In this document: positions 33,487 to 40,926 of the stretch, piece by piece
How the letters are laid out: every line of letters starts with the position of its first letter
Numbering within the stretch: position 1 is the first letter of the stretch
Source of the DNA: Bin87 sp965243255
GTDB lineage: Bacteria; Chloroflexota; Dehalococcoidia; Lucifugimonadales; UBA3495
Length of the DNA stretch: 64,000 bases
Direction of reading: 5' to 3'
Assembly (NCBI GenBank): GCA_965243255.1
Contig: CBDEUH010000004.1
Span: 2,666,001-2,730,000 of the forward strand
The notes under the pieces: model-generated
The model's input: the letters and a program-made list of their open reading frames with translations, nothing else
Told to the model about the DNA's origin: nothing
Databases searched by the model: none
Made by a program: the position numbers and the translations under genes

Positions 33487-33539
33487 CCGGGGCATCGACT
33501 CGACTCGCTCCGTCAAACGTATCCCGCAGGAGGCGCCCG

Positions 33540-34244
33540 TTGGCCCACGCAGATACCACTCACGCTCCACCGGCACATGAGGCGTCGGCCCATCCTCCCG
33601 CCCACGAGGAGGAAACCAACACCGGCATCAGCCACCGGAAGCTCCTCATGTGGGTGTTCCTGGGTTCCGACTGCCTGTTCTTCGGTTCCCTCATCGCCAC
33701 CTACATGGTGTACCGGGGTCAGAGCATCGTCGGCCCCTATCCCATCGACATCATTGACGTTCCCATCACCACCATCAGCACCTTCGTCCTGCTGATGAGT
33801 TCCTTCACCATGGTGATGGCGGTGGCGGCGGCGCGCAACGGGAACCAGAAACGGCTGATTCAATGGCTGCTATGCACCATCGTGCTGGGCAGCGGCTTCA
33901 TCGGCTTCCAGGTTTATGAGTTCAACCTCTTCCGAGTTGAAGGGCTGCGCTACGAAACCAACCTGTTCAGCAGCACCTTCTTCACGCTCACCGGATTCCA
34001 CGGCGCGCACGTTACGCTGGGCATCTTCTGGCTGATTTGCCTGGCCGTTATATCGGCCCGCAACCCGGCCGGCCGACCATCCGGCGAAGACGTTGACATC
34101 GCCGGTTTGTACTGGCACTTCGTTGACATCGTCTGGATTGTCATTTTCACCCTGCTGTACCTCATCGGCGGTTTCGACGCCGGCCCGGACGTCGGCCACG
34201 CCGCCACCCAGGGATGGCAGTGGCTGACCGGCATCATTACCTAG
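33540..34244 (+). CDS. coxC: Cytochrome c oxidase subunit III
   Basis: A 234-residue subunit III starting at TTG 33540, with GGAGG upstream. After a His/Pro/Glu-rich N-terminal 30 residues come helices with KLLMWVFLGSDCLFFGSL and FFTLTGFHGAHVTLGI, the typical subunit III signatures, and an ending YWHFVDIVWIVIFTLLYL. Subunit III stabilises the catalytic core and proton uptake. There are about five helices, as in bacterial short forms. It is 21 bp upstream of the subunit IV-cytochrome fusion. Confidence 0.93.
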   Translation: MAHADTTHAPPAHEASAHPPAHEEETNTGISHRKLLMWVFLGSDCLFFGSLIATYMVYRGQSIVGPYPIDIIDVPITTISTFVLLMSSFTMVMAVAAARNGNQKRLIQWLLCTIVLGSGFIGFQVYEFNLFRVEGLRYETNLFSSTFFTLTGFHGAHVTLGIFWLICLAVISARNPAGRPSGEDVDIAGLYWHFVDIVWIVIFTLLYLIGGFDAGPDVGHAATQGWQWLTGIIT

Positions 34245-34265
34245 TTCCCAGGAGGCACTCACGCG

Positions 34266-35117
34266 ATGAGCAGTAACCCCGGACACGAAGGCGCTCTGCC
34301 CCACGAGGAGCACGACTCCCACGGCGACGCCGGCGTCGGGCGCTTCTTCTTCGGGCGCGTTCCGGAGGGCGTGCACGGCGGCCTGAAACAGTACGGCCTG
34401 CTGGCGATCTTCCTGGCGATCATTACTCTGGTCGAGTTCCTCATCATCGTCCCTGAAGGGCTGCAGGGTTCCAGCGTGGTCATCGCGCCCCTGGTCATCC
34501 TGTCCGTCATCAAGTTCTTCTGCGTCGTCGCCTTCTTCATGCACCTGAAGTTTGAGAGCCCGCTGCTGTGGCAGATATTCGTGGCCGGCCTCGCCCTGGG
34601 CTTGGTGGTTGCCCTGTCGCTGGTGTTGCTATTCGGCGTCTTCCGACCCACGCCCCGGGCTTTCTCCGAAGACCGGCAGGAGCCTTTCGAGCACCACCAC
34701 GAAGAAAAGCCCCACTACGAAGCCCTGGTAGTGCCCACGCCCGCGCCGCCTGGCGCCGTTCAGCCCTCCGGCGGAACCTCTTCGGCAGCGGCCGGCGGTC
34801 ATCCCGGACAGGCCCTGTTCACCGGCGCCGGTGGATGCTCCGCCTGCCATACCATCGACGGCGTCGCCCAGGGCATCCTGGGCCCGGCCCTGAACGGCAT
34901 CGGCTCGGCGGCGGCCAACCGCATACCGGGCTACTCCGCGGAGGAGTACATCCTGGAATCCATCATGAAACCCGACGTCTATGCCGCCGGAACCGCCGAC
35001 GGCCTGGACCAGGACTATGACGGCAACCTGATGCTCTCCACCATGGCCGGCATTCTGCCCGCCTTGAGCGACGAAGACATCGAAAATCTGGTAGATTATC
35101 TGCTGACCTTGCAGTAA
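34266..35117 (+). CDS. Subunit IV-like membrane domain fused to cytochrome c
   Basis: A 283-residue protein. Residues about 40-145 have three helices (KQYGLLAIFLAIITLVEFLI, KFFCVVAFFMHLKF, IFVAGLALGLVVALSLVLLF) in the pattern of prokaryotic oxidase subunit IV/CtaF. After a Pro-rich, charged linker (about residues 145-175) comes a class I cytochrome c domain with CSACH (about residues 197-201) and a candidate methionine ligand in NLMLSTMAGILPALSDEDI. A subunit IV fused to a c-type cytochrome is uncommon. Together with the CoxB heme domain this gives the operon two extra heme c groups. It could be an electron-feeding arm for the oxidase. Confidence 0.85.
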   Translation: MSSNPGHEGALPHEEHDSHGDAGVGRFFFGRVPEGVHGGLKQYGLLAIFLAIITLVEFLIIVPEGLQGSSVVIAPLVILSVIKFFCVVAFFMHLKFESPLLWQIFVAGLALGLVVALSLVLLFGVFRPTPRAFSEDRQEPFEHHHEEKPHYEALVVPTPAPPGAVQPSGGTSSAAAGGHPGQALFTGAGGCSACHTIDGVAQGILGPALNGIGSAAANRIPGYSAEEYILESIMKPDVYAAGTADGLDQDYDGNLMLSTMAGILPALSDEDIENLVDYLLTLQ

Positions 35118-35128
35118 CCGCCGTTCCG

Positions 35129-35182
35129 GTCAGGGTTTGCCTGACGGCTGATAACGCTGGGGCAGGCTTGAAACCTGCCCCA
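35129..35182 (+). terminator. Tandem hairpins after the cox operon
   Basis: GTCAGG (35129-35134) and CCTGAC (35140-35145) form a 6-bp hairpin, followed by TGGGGCAGG (35158-35166) and CCTGCCCCA (35174-35182), a perfect 9-bp stem with a 7-nt loop. They lie between the cytochrome gene and the hydrolase and could end transcription, although no T run follows. The second resembles dispersed GGGGCAGG palindromes of some bacterial genomes. Confidence 0.5.
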
Positions 35183-35215
35183 ACTACTACCAAACAAACG
35201 ACGGAGGTCGTCGCC

Positions 35216-36100
35216 ATGCTCGTTGACCTGATTCGCCTCACCGCCGCCGACGGTATGGAACTGGACGGAGCCTATTTCGCCCCGGAGCCGGGCATCGCTC
35301 CCGCCGGCGGAATCGACTCCGTGCTTTGCATCCATGGCTCCGGACGCAACTTCTACACTCCCGCCACGGCCAACATGGCCCACGACCTGCGGAACCGGGG
35401 CTACGCCGCCCTGACCCTGAACACCCGCGGCCACGATACGGTCTGGGTGGACCGGCAAACCGGCGTCGCCGAGGGCAACGCCTACGAAATCCTCGACAAC
35501 AGCCGCCAGGACCTGCGGGCCGGCCTGGACTACCTGGCGAGCCTGGGCTATGGCCGCGTCGCCATCGTGGGCCACAGCATGGGCGCGGTCAAGGTGGCCT
35601 ACTACGCCGCCGTGGAGGACGACCCGCGCGTCGCCGCCGTGATTCCGGTGTCGCCCGTTCGCCTGTCCTGCTCCTACTATATGGAATCGCCCGACGCCGC
35701 CGAGTTCCGCGCCAACCTGGAAACCGCCGACCGCATGGAGGCGGAGGGCCGCGCCCTGGATCTGTTCGCCGTGGACTTTCCCATCAAGGAACTGTTCTCC
35801 GCCATGGCCTACATCGACAAGCACGGGCCGCTGGAACGCTACAACATCATCCAGCACGCGCCGAAGATCCGCGTACCGCTGTTCGTGCTGTCTGGCTCGC
35901 AGGAAACCCACACCCGCCTGCTGGACGTGCCCCAGGACATGACCGCCGCCGCCGTCAACAGTCCGCGGGCCGAATACCTGGTGCTGGAGGGCGGCAACCA
36001 CTCGCTCACCAACATGATGCCGGCCGCCGGCGCCGCCGTCATCGACTGGCTGGCGTCCCTGTCCGTCGCCGGCGTATCCGCCGCTGTGGCCGCCAACTGA
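35216..36100 (+). CDS. Alpha/beta hydrolase
   Basis: A 294-residue alpha/beta-hydrolase. The nucleophile elbow is VGHSMGAVK with S121, the oxyanion loop is CIHGSGRNFYTP and the histidine is in LEGGNHSL. The usual acid appears to be replaced by a Glu near SGSQETH. The chosen ATG follows ACGGAGG; an in-frame ATG 48 bp earlier lacks a site. The size suits an esterase or C-C hydrolase. It is followed by a small zinc-ribbon gene but no pathway link is visible. Confidence 0.85.
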   Translation: MLVDLIRLTAADGMELDGAYFAPEPGIAPAGGIDSVLCIHGSGRNFYTPATANMAHDLRNRGYAALTLNTRGHDTVWVDRQTGVAEGNAYEILDNSRQDLRAGLDYLASLGYGRVAIVGHSMGAVKVAYYAAVEDDPRVAAVIPVSPVRLSCSYYMESPDAAEFRANLETADRMEAEGRALDLFAVDFPIKELFSAMAYIDKHGPLERYNIIQHAPKIRVPLFVLSGSQETHTRLLDVPQDMTAAAVNSPRAEYLVLEGGNHSLTNMMPAAGAAVIDWLASLSVAGVSAAVAAN

Positions 36101-36139
36101 CCGGACGCAGCGCCCCATCTCTCCGACGGTATTGTCCCA

Positions 36140-36448
36140 ATGCCAATTTACGAATACCGCTGCCAGGCCTGCCACCGGGTTAGCAGCTTCTTCTTCAAAG
36201 TTGCTTCCGCGGCTGCCAACGTTAGCTGCGCGCACTGCGGCGACGCCAGCGTCGAGCGCATCATGTCGTCCTTCTCCCAGGGCCGCACCGAGGCCGACGA
36301 GTATCGCAACCTGGACCCCCGCTACTACAAGATGGTGGACGACGCCATGGGCAAAGCGTCGTCCACGTCCGACCCCGACCACTACCTGCGGCAGATGGCT
36401 CCCTTCTCCGCCGCCGAAAAGACCGGAGACCCCTACTTCAACGAGTAA
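36140..36448 (+). CDS. FmdB-type zinc ribbon protein
   Basis: A 102-residue protein. The N-terminal 42 residues are a zinc ribbon of the FmdB family: MPIYEYRCQACH with C8 and C11, then VSCAHCG with C30 and C33. The remaining 60 residues are charged and probably disordered or partly helical. Members are found near formamidase genes and have been called regulatory; the true role is unclear. Two acetamidase/formamidase-related functions exist in this window (at 22.9 kb), but not next to this gene. Confidence 0.85.
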   Translation: MPIYEYRCQACHRVSSFFFKVASAAANVSCAHCGDASVERIMSSFSQGRTEADEYRNLDPRYYKMVDDAMGKASSTSDPDHYLRQMAPFSAAEKTGDPYFNE

Positions 36449-36471
36449 GCCGGCCTGCAAACAAATCATTT

Positions 36472-36499
36472 CGTCATTCCCGCGCAGGCGGGAATCCAG
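36472..36499. repeat. Dispersed palindrome, CGTCATTCCCGC type
   Basis: CGTCATTCCCGCGCAGGCGG followed by GAATCCAG: ATTCCCGC (36476-36483) pairs with GCGGGAAT (36488-36495) over a 4-nt loop. Close copies occur at 49468 and 51167. Confidence 0.75.
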
Positions 36500-36540
36500 T
36501 AGCAAGAACGCTACCCATTCCCCAGGAGGCATAAAACCGA

Positions 36541-36978
36541 ATGGCTGACGCAGCTATCGCATTCCCATCCCTGGCCTGGTTCGAGGCCCTGCAGGGGATG
36601 GTCAACGAAGACGCCGGCTATCGGCAGATCGGCACCGTGGACGCGGACATGGGCGTCAAGGTCGCCGACAGCGTGTTCATCATCACCTTCGAGGCCTTCC
36701 AGTGCCGTTCCGTCCGCGCCGGCAGCGAGTACGACCTCATCAACGTGGACTTCTTCATCGAGATGGCACCCGACGCCTGGCGCGCCATGCTGGAAAACAT
36801 CAAGGCCAACGACGGCGCCGAGGCCGGTCAAACCCTGGTCAGCCTGGATATGCTCCACGAGATTTCCACCAACGCCGTCGGCGACCAGCTGCGCGCCGAC
36901 CTCTTCTTCCGCTACAACCAGAGCCTGCAGCACTTCTTCGACCTCTCCGCTAACCTCAACACCGCTTTCGCTGACTGA
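36541..36978 (+). CDS. Small protein, possibly SCP2-like
   Basis: A 145-residue protein I cannot firmly place. It has alternating strands and helices (KVADSVFIITFEAFQCRSV, DLINVDFFIEMAPDAWRAML) reminiscent of the SCP2 sterol-carrier fold, where a hydrophobic pocket binds lipid or acyl-CoA. It begins after an AGGAGG site and is 12 bp before the serine hydrolase gene, so they are co-transcribed and may handle the same hydrophobic ester or amide. No catalytic motif is visible. Confidence 0.55.
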   Translation: MADAAIAFPSLAWFEALQGMVNEDAGYRQIGTVDADMGVKVADSVFIITFEAFQCRSVRAGSEYDLINVDFFIEMAPDAWRAMLENIKANDGAEAGQTLVSLDMLHEISTNAVGDQLRADLFFRYNQSLQHFFDLSANLNTAFAD

Positions 36979-36990
36979 ACGAGGATTTCC

Positions 36991-38100
36991 ATGACTACCA
37001 CCGCCGCCGTTCTCGACCAGACGGGGATGAACCCCGCCGCCGTTCAGGAATTGGAAAGCCTCTTCCGCCAGCAAATCGACCAGGGCCTCCACCCCGGCGC
37101 CGGCCTGGCCGTCTATCGCCACGGCAAGCTCGCCATCGACCTGTGGGGAGGCCTGGCCGACGATGCCGCCGGCACGCCCGTCAACGCCGACACCATGTTC
37201 ATCCTGTACTCGTCCACCAAGCCGCTGGCCGCCGTGTGCCTGCACATCCTCTGGGAGCGGGGTCAGTTGGACTGGGACGACCCAGTGGCGAAATACTGGC
37301 CCCGGTTTGCCAAGCACAACAAGGGCGGCGTAACCGTCCGCCACGTCCTGACCCACCGGGGCGGCTTCCCGGAAACCCCGCCGGAACTGTCCTGGGACCG
37401 CTGGCAGGATTGGGACTACGTGGTGGAGTGCATGGAGGACATCCGGCCCGACTACCCGGCCGGTCAGATTATGGCCTACCACCCCCGCAACTACGGCTGG
37501 GTCATCGGCGAGCTGGTGCGGCGCATCGACGGGCGACACATCGGCGTCTTCCTGCGCGAGGAAATCCTCGATCCCCTGGAAATCTTCGACGGCTACGTGG
37601 GCCTCCCGCCCGAACTGGAGCCTCGCGTGTCCCGCATCCACGCCATGGAAGACTGCGACCGCCCCGGCATGATTCGTCCCTACAACCGAGCCGAAGTGCA
37701 CCAGGCGGTGCATCCGGCCGGCGGCGGCATCTTCACCGCCCGCGCGCTGGCCCGCTTCTACGCCATGATGGGCAACGACGGCGAGCTGGACGGCGTGCGC
37801 ATCCTCAAGCCCGAAACCGTCGCCGAGGGCACCCGTCTGCAGCTGGAAGCCAACGACTTCTCCCTGGGCACCCGGATGCGTCGCTCCCTGGGCCTGGTGC
37901 TGGACGACAACCGCATGGGCGCCAGCGCGACTGCCGGGGCCGGCACCTTCGGACACGGCGGCGCCGGCACGTCGGTGGGCTGGGCCGACCCGTCCATGGG
38001 CCTGGCCGTCGCCTACATCACCAACGGCTTCCGCGCCAGCGCCACCAACAACCCCCGCCTGGCCGCCATCTCACGCGCCGTCCGCGCCGCCTGCCTATAG
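36991..38100 (+). CDS. Class C beta-lactamase-like serine hydrolase (EstB-type)
   Basis: A 369-residue penicillin-binding-protein-fold hydrolase. The SxxK motif is FILYSSTKPLAAV with S74 and K77, the second motif is AYHPRNYGWVIGELV, and TVRHVLTHRGGFPE is the usual loop. Late GGAGTSVGW is near the third box. No signal peptide is seen, which points to a cytoplasmic esterase rather than a beta-lactamase. It is translated 12 bp after the SCP2-like gene and ends 1 bp before an HtrA-like lipoprotein gene that has very different composition. Confidence 0.85.
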   Translation: MTTTAAVLDQTGMNPAAVQELESLFRQQIDQGLHPGAGLAVYRHGKLAIDLWGGLADDAAGTPVNADTMFILYSSTKPLAAVCLHILWERGQLDWDDPVAKYWPRFAKHNKGGVTVRHVLTHRGGFPETPPELSWDRWQDWDYVVECMEDIRPDYPAGQIMAYHPRNYGWVIGELVRRIDGRHIGVFLREEILDPLEIFDGYVGLPPELEPRVSRIHAMEDCDRPGMIRPYNRAEVHQAVHPAGGGIFTARALARFYAMMGNDGELDGVRILKPETVAEGTRLQLEANDFSLGTRMRRSLGLVLDDNRMGASATAGAGTFGHGGAGTSVGWADPSMGLAVAYITNGFRASATNNPRLAAISRAVRAACL

Positions 38101-38101
38101 T

Positions 38102-39538
38102 ATGTATCGCGCGATTCTTCAGGCCATGGGGTTAGTGGCGTTTTTGTGGCTAGCATTACTGGCGTGTGGTTCCAATACGGTTCAAGTCATAGAAGTTACG
38201 TCAACCCCGGCGCCTACGCCGGTCGTGGTAGTGGCTACGCCGACCCCTGACTTGAACGCAACGGTCGCTGCGATAGTTGCGGCAAGTTTGCCGACTCCAA
38301 CCATCACCGTGGCTCCGACTGATACGCCTGTCCCTACGGACACGCCGATTCCTACGGTTACACCACGACCGACTTACACTCCGGTACCGACCTTTACTCC
38401 GAAGCCAACCGCTACTCCCGACATTCCGGCCACAGTGTCCGCCGAATTGACACGTGCGGCGCCTACACTAGCACCGAGTTCGTCTGCGGGCGGCATATCT
38501 GATATGGTAGAGCGTATTAAGGGTGGACTGGTGCATATTGCCACGTTGGATGGCGGAAGCGGCTCTGGGTTCGTAATCTCCGCAGACGGTCAGATAATCA
38601 CCAATGCCCATGTGGTGGGACGGGACACTACGGTAACGGTCCGATTTGTTGATGGGATCTCGCTGAGGGCGAATGTGTTGGGTATAGACGAAACACTGGA
38701 CCTAGCAATAGTCAAGGTGGCGGCGCACCGGCCATTAGAGCCAATGCTCTTGGGTGATTCAACCACCGTCCGCGTTGGTGATGAAGCAATTGCGTTGGGC
38801 TTCCCACTGAGCGATGAGCTAGGACATGACTACACAGTTACCACGGGAATAGTTTCGTCGCGACGCACAATCGGTTCTGCTGAACATATTCAGACTGACG
38901 CAGCAGTCAATCCGGGAAGCAGCGGTGGGCCGCTGGTAAATCCCCTCGGGCAGGTCATTGGCGTCAATACGTCGTCCTATTTTGGAACCTATGACAATAT
39001 ATCCTTCGCCATCTCGATTGCCGAAGTCAAAAAGAATTTAGCTTCTTTGGCGTCTGGCAACGATGTGCTGGTGAGCACTGGAACAGACGAGTGGTGGACC
39101 TACCAAAACGATGAGTGCCGGTACAGCTTGGTTGTGCATCCCAATTGGTTGTTCGTTGAGGAAGATGGATGCAACGCCTATTTCGAAAGGTATGACGGCG
39201 ACGTGCTGGTGGGTACTATCAACATTTGGGTGTACGGGTTGGAAACCGGCCAAACATTGCGAGAATTCGCTGAGTGGTGGCGCGATGAAATGGTACGAAT
39301 CGCTCGCGATTGGAGTACCTTTGACTTGATTGAATTTCGACCAAGCAACGACGGGCATGACGGCTATGTAATTGATTACCTGTGGAGCGAGACCGATGAG
39401 TACTGTATCTCCAGTGATGTTGACCTGATAGTGGAATCGAGCTACTACTACGACGCGTTGGTCTTCAATGCGGGCATATGCGCCTTCATGCCGCAGTCTG
39501 CTTTCGACGAAATCAGTGAAATGGAGTTCTCCTACTGA
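38102..39538 (+). CDS. HtrA-like trypsin-fold protease, lipoprotein
   Basis: A 478-residue surface protein. Residues 1-22 are a signal peptide ending in the lipobox LLAC (Cys22). Residues 30-125 are a Pro/Thr-rich linker with repeated TPTP-like units. The protease domain (about 135-320) has H170 (ITNAHVV), D200 (TLDLAIVKV) and S274 in NPGSSGGPLVN, so the triad is complete. No PDZ domain follows; the C-terminal 130 residues are an unknown domain with several cysteines and many Trp and Tyr. GC falls to about 45-57% against about 70% upstream, which suggests acquisition. It starts 1 bp after the previous stop. Confidence 0.85.
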   Translation: MYRAILQAMGLVAFLWLALLACGSNTVQVIEVTSTPAPTPVVVVATPTPDLNATVAAIVAASLPTPTITVAPTDTPVPTDTPIPTVTPRPTYTPVPTFTPKPTATPDIPATVSAELTRAAPTLAPSSSAGGISDMVERIKGGLVHIATLDGGSGSGFVISADGQIITNAHVVGRDTTVTVRFVDGISLRANVLGIDETLDLAIVKVAAHRPLEPMLLGDSTTVRVGDEAIALGFPLSDELGHDYTVTTGIVSSRRTIGSAEHIQTDAAVNPGSSGGPLVNPLGQVIGVNTSSYFGTYDNISFAISIAEVKKNLASLASGNDVLVSTGTDEWWTYQNDECRYSLVVHPNWLFVEEDGCNAYFERYDGDVLVGTINIWVYGLETGQTLREFAEWWRDEMVRIARDWSTFDLIEFRPSNDGHDGYVIDYLWSETDEYCISSDVDLIVESSYYYDALVFNAGICAFMPQSAFDEISEMEFSY

Positions 39539-39894
39539 TGCCCGCCACCATCTACCACCTGGCCTTTCGCGCCGACTGGGAGGCTGGTCTGGACGCCGGC
39601 GAGTACCGTGCCCCCTCGCTGGCCGAGGAGGGCTTCATCCACGCCAGCGCCGATGAAGCGCAGATGCTCCGCGTCGCCGCCCGCCTCTTCGCCGGCCGCG
39701 ACGACCTGCTGGCGCTGGACGTGGACACCGAGCGCCTGCCCGCCGACTCGCCGGTAATTCGGGAACCGGCCCGCTCCGGCGAAATCTATCCCCACGTGTA
39801 CGGCCCCATCAACCCCGACGCCGTGGCGCGGGTACGGATGCTGGTTCCCGATGCCGCCAACCCCGGCGCGTTCACGCTGACCGACGCCCGGTAA
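39538..39894 (+). CDS. DUF952-family protein
   Basis: A 118-residue DUF952 protein: ATIYHLAFRADWEAGLDAGE then EEGFIHASADEAQMLRVAARLF and SGEIYPHVYGPINPDAV, the full-length pattern of the family. Its function is unknown; the fold is thought to resemble small nucleotide-related ligases. Its ATG overlaps the previous TGA by 1 bp (TGATG), which suggests translational coupling to the protease gene, although composition returns to high GC here. The kinase-like gene that follows is in the same reading frame after this TAA. Confidence 0.8.
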   Translation: MPATIYHLAFRADWEAGLDAGEYRAPSLAEEGFIHASADEAQMLRVAARLFAGRDDLLALDVDTERLPADSPVIREPARSGEIYPHVYGPINPDAVARVRMLVPDAANPGAFTLTDAR

Positions 39895-39972
39895 GTCCGT
39901 CCGAGGCATCCGATCCGCTATTCCGACGCGCAACTGGCAGCCATCCGGCAAGTCATCGCCGGCCTGCCCGCT

Positions 39973-40851
39973 TTGACGCCCGAAAGCATCCGGGAGCGGG
40001 ATGCTGCGGTGTTCGCCGGGCAATGCCCTGAACCGCTGTGGCCCCTCTGGCCCCTGGCCCAGTCCGACGGCGCGCTGTGGAACCGTCTGCTGGACGACCA
40101 GCGCATCCCCCGTTTCTCGGTGTACGGCCTGTTCCCGGCCGCCTACCCGCTGGTGTACAGTCCCGACTCCCAGCACACCACCATCCGCTACGACGGACGC
40201 ACCCGGGGCCGCGTCGCCATCATCGCCAGCGAGTCAACCGCGGTCGTCATCAAGCCCGGCCAAAGCTCGCGGGAGGCCGAAATCGCCGCCATCGCCGGCG
40301 AGCTGAATGTCGGCCCGGCGCAGCTGCCTACCATCCCCGGCTTCATCAGCGAGGAGTTCGTTGACGGCGCTTTTCTCACCGACCTGACCGTCGCGCAGGC
40401 AACGCCTGAGCGGATGCACGCCGTCGGTGAATCCCTGTCCGCCGCATTGTCCCGCCTCCACGCGGCCGGCGTCTGCTACAACGACGCCACCATCTCTGAC
40501 CCCGAGGGTCGTTCCCATATCATTGTCCGTCCAGACGGCGAAATCCGGCTCATCGACTTCGGCGTAGCCCTGCTGCTGGACAACCATCCCGATGGGCTGA
40601 CCTTTGAAGACGCCTGGAACGCCGCCCGCACCGACCCGATGTATCGCCTCTTCCGTCAGATGACCGGCGGCGGCGATGACGACGCGCTGGCCAGGTTCGT
40701 CGCCGACTACGGCCGGCGGTTGGCCGGGCAGACAGTGGAGCAGATTCAATCGCGCGACTGGCGCATCGCCGGAGAGGGCGCAGCCATCATCGCCTCCCGG
40801 TTCGGGCCGGCCGCCGCCGATGCCCTCCGCCAGGGCTTGAACCGGCCTTAA
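39973..40851 (+). CDS. Small protein-kinase-fold (RIO/ABC1-like) protein
   Basis: A 292-residue protein with kinase-fold hallmarks: VVIKPGQSSREAEIA (nucleotide-binding Lys), FISEEFVDGAFLTDL (hinge), LSRLHAAGVCYNDATI where an HxD-type catalytic loop is degenerate, and IRLIDFGVALLL (DFG-type metal site). This resembles RIO/Bud32 or lipopolysaccharide-kinase-like proteins. The TTG start is uncertain: the frame stays open from the TAA of the DUF952 gene and the codons between (IRYSDAQLAAIRQVIAGLPA) read like protein, yet no ATG/GTG/TTG is present there. The two genes could therefore be a split fusion. Substrate unknown. Confidence 0.6.
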   Translation: MTPESIRERDAAVFAGQCPEPLWPLWPLAQSDGALWNRLLDDQRIPRFSVYGLFPAAYPLVYSPDSQHTTIRYDGRTRGRVAIIASESTAVVIKPGQSSREAEIAAIAGELNVGPAQLPTIPGFISEEFVDGAFLTDLTVAQATPERMHAVGESLSAALSRLHAAGVCYNDATISDPEGRSHIIVRPDGEIRLIDFGVALLLDNHPDGLTFEDAWNAARTDPMYRLFRQMTGGGDDDALARFVADYGRRLAGQTVEQIQSRDWRIAGEGAAIIASRFGPAAADALRQGLNRP

Positions 40852-40926
40852 GTGGACATCCGCCCGGCAGCGGCTTACTATGCCGGTATTGCCAGCTCAC
40901 CCTATCCCGCACAAGGAGATTCCCCC

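Noticed and set aside
31585..33576. 663-codon minus-strand frame opposite coxA
   Set aside because: Its Asp/Glu/His-rich repeats come from the hydrophobic codons of coxA read backwards.
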